This document shows positions 1-6,310 of a DNA stretch of 7,465 nt, one piece after another. Location of the stretch: NCBI GenBank assembly GCA_905612335.1, contig CAJQRT010000003.1, positions 1-7,465 of the forward strand. The letters are read 5' to 3'. The stretch comes from an uncultured Candidatus Pelagibacter sp. GTDB lineage: Bacteria > Pseudomonadota > Alphaproteobacteria > Pelagibacterales > Pelagibacteraceae. Position numbers and translations under genes: made by a program. Below the pieces are notes generated by a model, which was not told the origin of the DNA, did no database searches, and worked only from the letters and a program-made list of their open reading frames with translations. Numbering within the stretch: position 1 is the first letter of the stretch; the number at the start of each line of letters is the position of its first letter.

Positions 1-1
1 G

Positions 2-469
2 GATTTAGATCAACATAGAAAAGTTCAATTAATTATATCTGGTGGAATTAGAAATGGTGCTGATGTTGCTAAAGCAATGGCTCTTGGAGCTGATGCGGTT
101 TCAATTGGTTCTGCTGCAATGATTGCATTAGGAGATAATGATCCTAAGTGGGAAAAAGAATATAATAAATTAGGAACTACCGCAGGGGCTTATGATGATT
201 GGCATGAAGGAAATGATCCTGCGGGAATTACAACTCAAAAACCTGAGCTAATGAAGCGCTTTGATCCTGTTGCTGGTGGACGACGTTTATCAAATTATTT
301 AAAAGTGATGACGCTTGAAGCACAAACAATAGCTAGAGCATCTGGTAAAAATGATTTACATAATTTAGAACCTGAAGATTTATGTGCACTTACAGTTGAA
401 TCTGCTGCTATGGCGAGGGTTCCATTGGCAGGAACTAGCTGGATACCTGGAGTAAAAGATAAAAAATAG
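2..469 (+). CDS. mgsC: FMN-binding glutamate synthase-like subunit, MgsC/GlxD type (5' partial)
   Basis: The reading frame is open from the first bases of the window, so the gene starts upstream; 155 C-terminal residues are visible. Residues 14-36 carry the FMN phosphate-binding part of the glutamate synthase TIM barrel (SGGIRNGADVAKA, then LGADAVSIGSAA). The tail (GITTQ, RFDPVAGGRR, TLEAQTIARASGK, NLEPEDLCALTVE, PLAGTSWIPG) is of the kind found in GlxD/MgsC rather than in large GltB. In this family the subunit works with a class II amidotransferase-like subunit (MgsA/GlxB) and a GXGXG-domain subunit (MgsB/GlxC) as N-methylglutamate synthase; those would be expected just upstream. The three cysteines that hold the [3Fe-4S] cluster in GltB have no counterpart here: they align by my eye with Ala, Trp and Asp (about 182-217). 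The only visible Cys is in EDLCALTV. The next gene, GmaS-like, supports the methylamine role; a general glutamate-synthase-like role is the alternative. Confidence 0.85.
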   Translation, partial: DLDQHRKVQLIISGGIRNGADVAKAMALGADAVSIGSAAMIALGDNDPKWEKEYNKLGTTAGAYDDWHEGNDPAGITTQKPELMKRFDPVAGGRRLSNYLKVMTLEAQTIARASGKNDLHNLEPEDLCALTVESAAMARVPLAGTSWIPGVKDKK

Positions 470-512
470 TATTGTGAAGATTAATTAACAGTTGTAAATT
501 AAGAAATAAAAC

Positions 513-1838
513 ATGCCTAAAAATTTATCTAAAATTGCAAAAGCCAAAAAAATTAAATATTTTTTAATTAGTTTTGTCGATTTTTTTGGTGTCTTAAGAT
601 CAAAATTAGTTCCAGCACAGGCTATTGCTGACATGCAAAAAAATGGAGCTGGCTTTGCTGGATTTGCAACATGGCTAGATATGTCTCCTGCAGATGGGGA
701 TATGTTTGCACTACCAGATCCTGACAGTTTAATTCAATTACCTTGGAATAAAGAAATTGGCTGGTTAGCTTCTGATTTATATATGTATGGTAAGCCTGTA
801 AAGGCTTCACCTAGAGTAATGCTTAAAGAGCAAATCAATAAATTGAATAAAAAGAATTTAGTCATGAAGTCGGGTGTAGAATGTGAATATTTTTTGATAT
901 CAGAAGATGGAAGCAAAATTGCCGATACTAGAGATACTCAATCAAAACCTTGTTATGATCAGTCTGCTTTAATGAGGAGATATGATTTAATCAAAGAAAT
1001 ATGTGATAGCATGATTACCATGGGTTGGAACCCCTATCAAAATGATCATGAGGATGCTAATGGCCAGTTTGAAATGAATTGGGATTATACAGATTGTTTA
1101 ACTACAGCTGATAGGCATGTGTTTTTTAAGTATATGGTTAAATCATTAGCTGAAAAACATGGTTTGAGAGCAACATTTATGCCAAAACCTTTTAGCAACT
1201 TAACAGGTAATGGTTGTCATGCTCACATTTCTTTATGGAATGGAAAGATTAATAAATTTCTAGATAATGGAGACAAATTAGGTTTAAGCAGATTAGCATA
1301 TAATTTTCTAGGTGGAATTATGAAGCTTACTCAGCCTTTGACTGCATTTTTTAATCCGACAATTAATAGTTATAGAAGAATAAATGCACCACCAACAAAA
1401 TCGGGTGCTACATGGTCGCCTAGTAGTATTTCTTATACAGGAAACAATAGAACTCATATGATAAGAATTCCAGATAAAGGTAGATTTGAATTAAGGTTAA
1501 TGGATGGAGCAGTAAATCCTTATTTACTTCAAGCTGGAGTAATAGCTGCTGGTTTACATGGAATGAATAATAAAATAGATCCTGGTGAACCCTTATCTTG
1601 CAATATGTATACTGATCATAAAAATTACCCTAATCTAAAAAAATTACCTAACATAATTGAAGATGCATTGGATCAACTAGAAAATAGTAAAGAAATTGAA
1701 GAAGCATTTGGTGGTGATACTATTAAAAGCTATCTAAAATTAAAAAGATCTGAAATTAAAGATTTTAATCAAGAAGAAAAGTTTGATAAAAAAAGCTCAG
1801 TAACTCACTGGGAAAAAAATAGCACTCTTGATTGTTAA
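513..1838 (+). CDS. gmaS: GlnT/GmaS-type glutamate-amine ligase (gamma-glutamylmethylamide synthetase candidate)
   Basis: A 441-residue protein of the glutamine synthetase fold, near the usual length of the GlnT/GmaS branch. GmaS joins methylamine to glutamate with ATP in the cytoplasm. Visible landmarks: N-terminal KYFLISFVDFFG and AGFATWLDM (about 15-57); metal-site glutamates in VECEYF (E123, E125); DHEDANGQFE (E180, E187); GNGCHAHISLW with H236; NSYRRI (285-290); NNRTHMIRIP (R313, R318); and GRFELRL (E326, R328). The flap after NSYRR reads NAPPTKSGATWSP and has no Glu where classical GSI has its ammonium-site Glu327, which fits an amine rather than ammonia substrate. The GSI adenylylation context (NLYDLP) is replaced by CNMYTDH, so classical adenylylation looks unlikely. 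It lies 43 bp after the MgsC-like gene; that gap holds only a weak A/G-rich leader and no clear promoter. Glutamine synthetase-like activity (GlnT) remains possible. Confidence 0.8.
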   Translation: MPKNLSKIAKAKKIKYFLISFVDFFGVLRSKLVPAQAIADMQKNGAGFAGFATWLDMSPADGDMFALPDPDSLIQLPWNKEIGWLASDLYMYGKPVKASPRVMLKEQINKLNKKNLVMKSGVECEYFLISEDGSKIADTRDTQSKPCYDQSALMRRYDLIKEICDSMITMGWNPYQNDHEDANGQFEMNWDYTDCLTTADRHVFFKYMVKSLAEKHGLRATFMPKPFSNLTGNGCHAHISLWNGKINKFLDNGDKLGLSRLAYNFLGGIMKLTQPLTAFFNPTINSYRRINAPPTKSGATWSPSSISYTGNNRTHMIRIPDKGRFELRLMDGAVNPYLLQAGVIAAGLHGMNNKIDPGEPLSCNMYTDHKNYPNLKKLPNIIEDALDQLENSKEIEEAFGGDTIKSYLKLKRSEIKDFNQEEKFDKKSSVTHWEKNSTLDC

Positions 1839-1841
1839 TAA

Positions 1842-2984
1842 ATGAAATCAATCCTTGAGAAAGATCTTTGGTCTATTACATCATTTTTAGAAAATAAGGA
1901 GTATAACTTTAATAAAAAAAATATACTCACTCATTTACCAGAAAAATTTATAGATGAAGCGATAGAGACTATATCTAGTTGGGATAATTATGCCCCCACT
2001 CCACTGATTAAATTAAACAAATTAAATGATGAATTAAAATTCAAAAATATTTACTACAAAGATGAAGATAAAAGATTTGATCTTAAGTCATTTAAGGCAT
2101 TGGGTGGAGCCTTTGCTGTTTACAAAATTGCAAATGAAAAAAAGAACATAACAGTTTCGACAGCTACAGCAGGAAATCATGGAAGGTCAGTTGCATGGGG
2201 TGCACAAAGGCTTGGCTTAAAATGTAAAATTTTTATAAGTGAATTTGTTAGTGAATCTAGAGCTAAGGCTATGCGCAATCTTGATGCTGAAGTTATTAGA
2301 GTTAAAGGTAACTATGATAACTCATTAAAAGAATGCATAGAGCAATCAAATAGAAATAATTGGGAAATAGTCCAAGATGTTTCATGGGAGGGCTATAAAG
2401 AAGTTCCAAAATTAATAATGGCTGGGTATACAATCATGGTCAAAGAAATTACTGATGAAATAGATAAAAACTCTATCACACACGTTTTTCTTCAAGCAGG
2501 TGTTGGAGGAATGGCTGCAGCAATGATTGCAGGATTTGCAAAATTATCGGAAAACATTCCTCAATTTATTATTATAGAACCAGAAAATGCTGATTGTGTT
2601 TTTCAAAGTATTAAAAATAATAAACCAACAACTGTTGATATTACAAAAGAAACAGTGATGGGTGGTATGTCTTGTGGTGATGTATCAAGTATTGCCTGGG
2701 AGATTTTAAAAAATTCTGCAAACTATTGCTTAACTATACCAGATGAAGCAGTCTCCACAGTTGTAGCACTTCTATCAAAGTCTCGTTTGTCTGATAAAGA
2801 AATAATAGCTGGTGAATGTGCGGTTCCAGGTGTAATTGCGTTAATAGGCTCTTTTAATAATAAAGAGTACTTAGATAAGTTAAAACTAAATTCAGAATCA
2901 AACGTACTATTATTTGGTTGTGAGGGTTTAACTGACAATGCAATGTATCAAAAACTCTTAAGTGATGGATTGCAAAAGATTTAA
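1842..2984 (+). CDS. Diaminopropionate ammonia-lyase family PLP enzyme with altered active site
   Basis: A 380-residue fold-type II PLP enzyme, closest by motif to diaminopropionate ammonia-lyase (E. coli YgeX), which breaks 2,3-diaminopropionate into pyruvate and ammonia. The PLP lysine is K85 in SFKALGG, the cofactor asparagine loop is GNHGR (111-115), and the phosphate-binding glycine loop is QAGVGGMA (218-225). VQDVSWEGY (177-185) keeps the Asp matching D189 of YgeX. C252 (ENADC) and C278 (MSCGD) match, with identical 26-residue spacing, the two cysteines that form the channel disulfide in the E. coli structure. The catalytic Asp120 of YgeX (TTTDGNHG) is Ala here (A110, TATAGNHG), so the usual two-base mechanism cannot work as described. 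The start follows a double stop TAATAA directly, with no Shine-Dalgarno, implying coupled translation with gmaS. Its position suggests a role in releasing or processing an amine-bearing amino acid; that is inference. Threonine dehydratase-like chemistry is an alternative. Confidence 0.85.
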   Translation: MKSILEKDLWSITSFLENKEYNFNKKNILTHLPEKFIDEAIETISSWDNYAPTPLIKLNKLNDELKFKNIYYKDEDKRFDLKSFKALGGAFAVYKIANEKKNITVSTATAGNHGRSVAWGAQRLGLKCKIFISEFVSESRAKAMRNLDAEVIRVKGNYDNSLKECIEQSNRNNWEIVQDVSWEGYKEVPKLIMAGYTIMVKEITDEIDKNSITHVFLQAGVGGMAAAMIAGFAKLSENIPQFIIIEPENADCVFQSIKNNKPTTVDITKETVMGGMSCGDVSSIAWEILKNSANYCLTIPDEAVSTVVALLSKSRLSDKEIIAGECAVPGVIALIGSFNNKEYLDKLKLNSESNVLLFGCEGLTDNAMYQKLLSDGLQKI

Positions 2985-2990
2985 GTATAT

Positions 2991-4412
2991 ATGACAAAAA
3001 AAGCGATTGTTTGGATAAGAGAGGATTTTAGAATTGAAGACAATGAAGCATTGGCTACCGCTACTCAAAGTCATGAGTTTGTAAATGTTCTTTATATTTA
3101 TAACCCAAAAAATTTTGATAAAAAAAGAGAAGCTCAAAAATGGTGGATCTCTAAAGCTTTAGAAAATCTTAATCTGGATTTAAAAAAGTTAAATATTACA
3201 TTGGAAATTCAATTAGGTGATGAACTGGAAATATTTTCAAATTTAAAAAAAAAAGATGATGTTACTGTTTATTGGAGTAAAGTGTATGAACCTGATGTAA
3301 TTAATAAAGGTAAAAAAATAAGAGACCTATTCATTAAAAATGAAGTTCAATATAAATATTTTAAAGGAAATATTCTTGTAGAATTTCAAGAAATGACTAA
3401 AGACGATGGCACACCTTATAAAGTATTCACTCCTTTTTGGAAAAAAACTGAGCAACTTTATATCTCAAAAGTACCATCTAAATTTATAAAAGTTAAATCA
3501 AAAGTAAAAAAAATAAGCATATTTAAAAAATCAATTTCTATAAAAGAAATTTTACCTAAAAAAGATTGGCATAAGAAGTTTGAGAAATACTGGATACCAT
3601 CCGAACAAGAGGCTAAAAAATATTTACAAGAATTAATAAATAATAAAATTGAGAGCTATGGAGAAGCACGAGATATACCGGGTGTTAATGGAACCTCAAG
3701 ATTATCTCCTTTTTTAAAATTTGGCCAAATACATGTGGAGGCAATTTGGAAAAAATGTGAAGAAATTAAAATTAAAAAGATGGGATATAGAAAATATATT
3801 AATGAATTGGGATGGAGAGAATTTTCTCATAGTTTAATTAATTACTTCCCGCAAATGCTTAAAGGAAACCTTAGAAAAGATTTTGATAATTTTCCTTGGG
3901 TTAAAAATGATAAATTTCTTAAAGCTTGGAAAAAAGGTATGACAGGATATCCCATTGTTGATGCAGGGATGAGAGAGCTTTATGAAACAGGGTGGATGCA
4001 CAATAGAGTTCGAATGATTGTTGCTTCTTTTCTTGTAAAGCATTTAAGAATTCATTGGAACGAGGGTGAAAAACATTTTAAAAATTGTTTGGTTGATTAT
4101 AATGAAGCTAGTAACGTTGCCCAATGGCAATGGGTTGCAGGCTGTGGTGCCGATGCAGCTCCTTATTTTAGAATATTTAACCCAATTCTTCAGGGTGAAA
4201 AATTTGATAAAGATGGGATTTATACAAAGAAATGGGTTCCAGAACTTAAAAATATGCCTAATAAATTTTTATATAAACCATGGGAACTGGAAACCAAATA
4301 CCAAGAGCAGATTAAAGTAGTTGTCGGTGTCAACTATCCGAAACCAATTGTAGACCATGCTGAAGCAAGAAATGCAGCACTAGACGCATTTAAAACAATT
4401 AAGAAAAGCTAA
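2991..4412 (+). CDS. phrB: Deoxyribodipyrimidine (CPD) photolyase
   Basis: A 473-residue, full-length class I photolyase, matching the roughly 470 residues of E. coli PhrB. It uses light and reduced FAD to split cyclobutane pyrimidine dimers. The N-terminal alpha/beta antenna domain opens with AIVWIREDFRIEDNEAL. The FAD domain shows TSRLSPFLKFGQI (235-247), ELGWREF (272-278), TGYPIVDAGMREL, TGWMHNRVRMIVASF and QWQWVAGCGADAAPYFRIFNP. The electron-transfer tryptophans W306, W359 and W382 of E. coli match W303, W356 and W379. The flavin N5 asparagine (N378) matches N375, and the dimer contacts E274, W277 and R342 match E272, W275 and R339. That full set points to true CPD repair rather than a cryptochrome. 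The antenna cofactor cannot be read from the sequence. It starts 6 nt after the PLP lyase stop, so it is probably cotranscribed with the amine genes. An A10 run (3245-3254) lies in frame and does not break the gene. Confidence 0.95.
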   Translation: MTKKAIVWIREDFRIEDNEALATATQSHEFVNVLYIYNPKNFDKKREAQKWWISKALENLNLDLKKLNITLEIQLGDELEIFSNLKKKDDVTVYWSKVYEPDVINKGKKIRDLFIKNEVQYKYFKGNILVEFQEMTKDDGTPYKVFTPFWKKTEQLYISKVPSKFIKVKSKVKKISIFKKSISIKEILPKKDWHKKFEKYWIPSEQEAKKYLQELINNKIESYGEARDIPGVNGTSRLSPFLKFGQIHVEAIWKKCEEIKIKKMGYRKYINELGWREFSHSLINYFPQMLKGNLRKDFDNFPWVKNDKFLKAWKKGMTGYPIVDAGMRELYETGWMHNRVRMIVASFLVKHLRIHWNEGEKHFKNCLVDYNEASNVAQWQWVAGCGADAAPYFRIFNPILQGEKFDKDGIYTKKWVPELKNMPNKFLYKPWELETKYQEQIKVVVGVNYPKPIVDHAEARNAALDAFKTIKKS

Positions 4413-4828
4413 TCACCCAAGTAATGAAGAACAATCATTCTTTTTTGTTTCTCAATTCTATGCTCAAAAAGATATAACCCCTGCCAAGTTCCAAGTAATA
4501 ACTCATTATTTTTAACACTCAAAGAAATTTGATTATTAGTTAACGCGGACTTAATGTGTGCAGGCATGTCGTCTTTTCCTTCAGCTGTATGGATATAAAA
4601 GGAATTATCCATTGGCACGAGTTTATTAAAAAAATTTATTAGGTCAGTTTGAACATCTGGGTCAGCATTCTCTTGAATTATTAGAGAAGCACTGGTGTGT
4701 TGAATGCTTATATTGATAATTCCATTATTAAACTCATTATCATTAACCCATTGATTTGTTTGGTTGGTAAATTCATAAAGACTTTGACCATTTGTATCCA
4801 ATTCTAAATTAGAAAATACTTGTCTCAT
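4409..4828 (-). CDS. yjbQ: YjbQ family protein (UPF0047)
   Basis: A 139-residue protein of full family length. The signature blocks are all present: IQHTSASLIIQENADPDV (about 43-60), HTAEGKDDMPAHIKSALT (80-97) and LLGTWQGLYLFEHR (110-123), with the conserved histidines that form a probable metal or phosphate site. Members such as E. coli YjbQ can supply weak thiamine-phosphate synthase activity, but the true physiological role is not settled. It is the last gene of its operon. Its ATG overlaps the zapE stop as ATGA (4825-4828), so its translation is probably coupled. Its own TAG stop overlaps the TAA of the convergent photolyase gene. No regulatory site is visible. Confidence 0.93.
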   Translation of the reverse strand: MRQVFSNLELDTNGQSLYEFTNQTNQWVNDNEFNNGIINISIQHTSASLIIQENADPDVQTDLINFFNKLVPMDNSFYIHTAEGKDDMPAHIKSALTNNQISLSVKNNELLLGTWQGLYLFEHRIEKQKRMIVLHYLGD

Positions 4829-5883
4829 AGCTTGCTATATTTGATAGATGTTAATTCATATAATCGACTAATAGTTCTTTTAAATATCTTTTTTAAATCC
4901 TCCGAGGAACTTAATAAATCTAATTGCAATTGAGATGATATCATTAAGGGTATATTTTTTTCATAAAGAATATCAATTAGTGTAATAAATCTTTGTTGTT
5001 GATTAGAATTATCAATATTAAAAATAGGAATATTTTCTATAACGATAAAACTACACACTTCAGCTATTTTTATATAATCCTCTGCTCCAATATTTTTAGA
5101 ACATAATTCTTTAAAATCAAAACGTGCTATTCCATTAAAATAATTTTTAATAATAAACTTTCTACTTTTAATAATTAAGGTCATTTCTTTGTTAGGAAGA
5201 TTTTTTGTTATTTTTCTAAAAAACTTATTAAGTTTAAAATTTATTGTTTCATTTAATGGAAAAAAATATCTTTCATTTTTATTTTTTGAGGATTTTCTAT
5301 AATCTTCTTCGATAATTAATTTTGCTTGAAAACATCTTTCTTTAATTATTTTAATAAAGGGAAGAAATTGATCTCGTTGTAATCCATCTTTGTAAAGATC
5401 ATTTAATTTAGCATTTGATGTAAATAAAACTTTTATATTTTCATCAAATATTTTCTTGAATAGGCTACCCAAAATCATAGCATCTACAATGTTGGTGACT
5501 TGAAACTCATCAAAATAAATTAACTTAAATTTACTTTTTAATTTTTTAACAAATTTATCTATAATATTTTCTTGGTTATTTTCTTTATTTTTAAAAACAA
5601 AATCATGAAAATTAATCATAAATTCATTAAAGTGAAATCTTTGTTTAGTTTTATCAAAATTATTATAAAAAAAATTCAATATCATGGTTTTACCCACACC
5701 AACATCACCCTGTAAATAAAATCCTGTTTTAGAATTTTGTTTATCAAATATTTTTTTTAAAAGTGATTTATTGAAGTTCTGATTGTAAAATAAATTCAGC
5801 TCTTCTATTAAGTCTAGTTGATTGGGATTAATTTCTAAATTATTTTTTTTGCAATAATTTAGGAATGATTTATTTAAATTCAT
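4825..5883 (-). CDS. zapE: ZapE/AFG1 family P-loop ATPase
   Basis: A 352-residue single-domain ATPase of the ZapE (bacterial) / AFG1-LACE1 (mitochondrial) family. Walker A is GDVGVGKT (59-66), Walker B is LIYFDEFQV (121-129), and a sensor-1-like LFTSN (153-157) precedes LYKDGLQRDQFLPFI, the family's GLQR-FLP box. The C-terminal FKRTISRLYEL (334-344) matches the family's arginine-bearing end. In E. coli ZapE binds FtsZ and affects the Z ring under stress; AFG1 in mitochondria helps turn over respiratory proteins. Which role applies here cannot be read from sequence. The coding sequence is strikingly A/T-rich and its protein K/N/I-rich, more so than the neighbouring cupin gene. The ATG at 5881-5883 overlaps the stop of the cupin gene as ATGA, and the downstream yjbQ overlaps the same way. 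No membrane segment is evident. Confidence 0.92.
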   Translation of the reverse strand: MNLNKSFLNYCKKNNLEINPNQLDLIEELNLFYNQNFNKSLLKKIFDKQNSKTGFYLQGDVGVGKTMILNFFYNNFDKTKQRFHFNEFMINFHDFVFKNKENNQENIIDKFVKKLKSKFKLIYFDEFQVTNIVDAMILGSLFKKIFDENIKVLFTSNAKLNDLYKDGLQRDQFLPFIKIIKERCFQAKLIIEEDYRKSSKNKNERYFFPLNETINFKLNKFFRKITKNLPNKEMTLIIKSRKFIIKNYFNGIARFDFKELCSKNIGAEDYIKIAEVCSFIVIENIPIFNIDNSNQQQRFITLIDILYEKNIPLMISSQLQLDLLSSSEDLKKIFKRTISRLYELTSIKYSKL

Positions 5884-6308
5884 TTTTTTGTTTTAAAATC
5901 TATACCATACTCTGACCTAGGCCCTTTTCTTAATCCAAAAGGTCCAGATATAAACAATGTTAGAGGTTTTGTTCCTGGTTTAAGATCAACTCTATGTAAA
6001 TTATTTGCTGACCTAAAACCAATATATCCGGCTGGTCGCCAAAATCTTCCAGCATTTAGTGTTTCCCAATAACCACCTCTTAATATGATCGTTATGTAGG
6101 GAAATGTATGGTTATGTACCCCTTCTCCATGATCATCAGCCAACATTTCATGTAATAAAATATTAAATGGAAACCATTTTGGTCTATATCTTAATAAGAC
6201 ATAATATCTATTCATCCAAGGTTTCGCATCATTAAAATTAGGGTGAGATGGTCCTCGATCTAAAACAACTTTTTTTCTTCCTAATTTATCAAGTAACTTA
6301 AGAAACAT
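5880..6308 (-). CDS. Small cupin-like protein of unknown function
   Basis: A 142-residue protein I can place only at fold level. The core looks like a single cupin barrel: DDHGEGVHNHTFPYITIILRG (59-78) resembles cupin motif 1, with H60, H65 and H67 as candidate metal ligands; GYIGFRSANNLHRVDL (94-109) resembles motif 2, with H105; LTLFISGP (116-123) is the closing strand. The layout H-x-H, then ILRGGYWE, HRV and TLFISGP recalls small cupin-like proteins found in bacteria and phages, where the end often reads R-x-WGF; here it is RSEYGIDF. No signal peptide is evident, so it should be cytoplasmic. It starts 2 nt after the BamB-like stop and its own stop overlaps the zapE start, so it is fixed inside that operon. 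By hand count its G+C is near 33%, clearly above zapE. Enzyme, sugar or small-molecule binding roles are all possible; I assign none. Confidence 0.8.
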   Translation of the reverse strand: MFLKLLDKLGRKKVVLDRGPSHPNFNDAKPWMNRYYVLLRYRPKWFPFNILLHEMLADDHGEGVHNHTFPYITIILRGGYWETLNAGRFWRPAGYIGFRSANNLHRVDLKPGTKPLTLFISGPFGLRKGPRSEYGIDFKTKK

Positions 6309-6310
6309 TA

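Noticed and set aside
470..512. Promoter or regulatory RNA in the 43-bp gap before gmaS
   Set aside because: No credible -35/-10 pair or stable inverted repeat; too short for a riboswitch.
1842..2984. Calling the PLP enzyme a threonine dehydratase
   Set aside because: SFKALGG, VQDVSWEGY and the paired cysteines match the diaminopropionate ammonia-lyase family, though the TATAGNHG loop is threonine dehydratase-like.
3245..3254. A10 run inside the photolyase gene as a frameshift or slippage site
   Set aside because: The frame is intact on both sides and all downstream photolyase motifs are present; such runs are common at this A/T content.
4066..4320. Plus-strand open frame of 84 codons inside the photolyase gene, and other antisense frames under gmaS, the lyase and phrB
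   Set aside because: They overlap strongly conserved coding sequence in other frames and show no recognisable protein features.
4423..4446. Possible plus-strand terminator: AATGA/TCATT arms with a 7-nt loop, then CTTTTTT
   Set aside because: The stem is only 5 A/T-rich pairs and lies inside yjbQ coding sequence; at this base composition such structures arise by chance.
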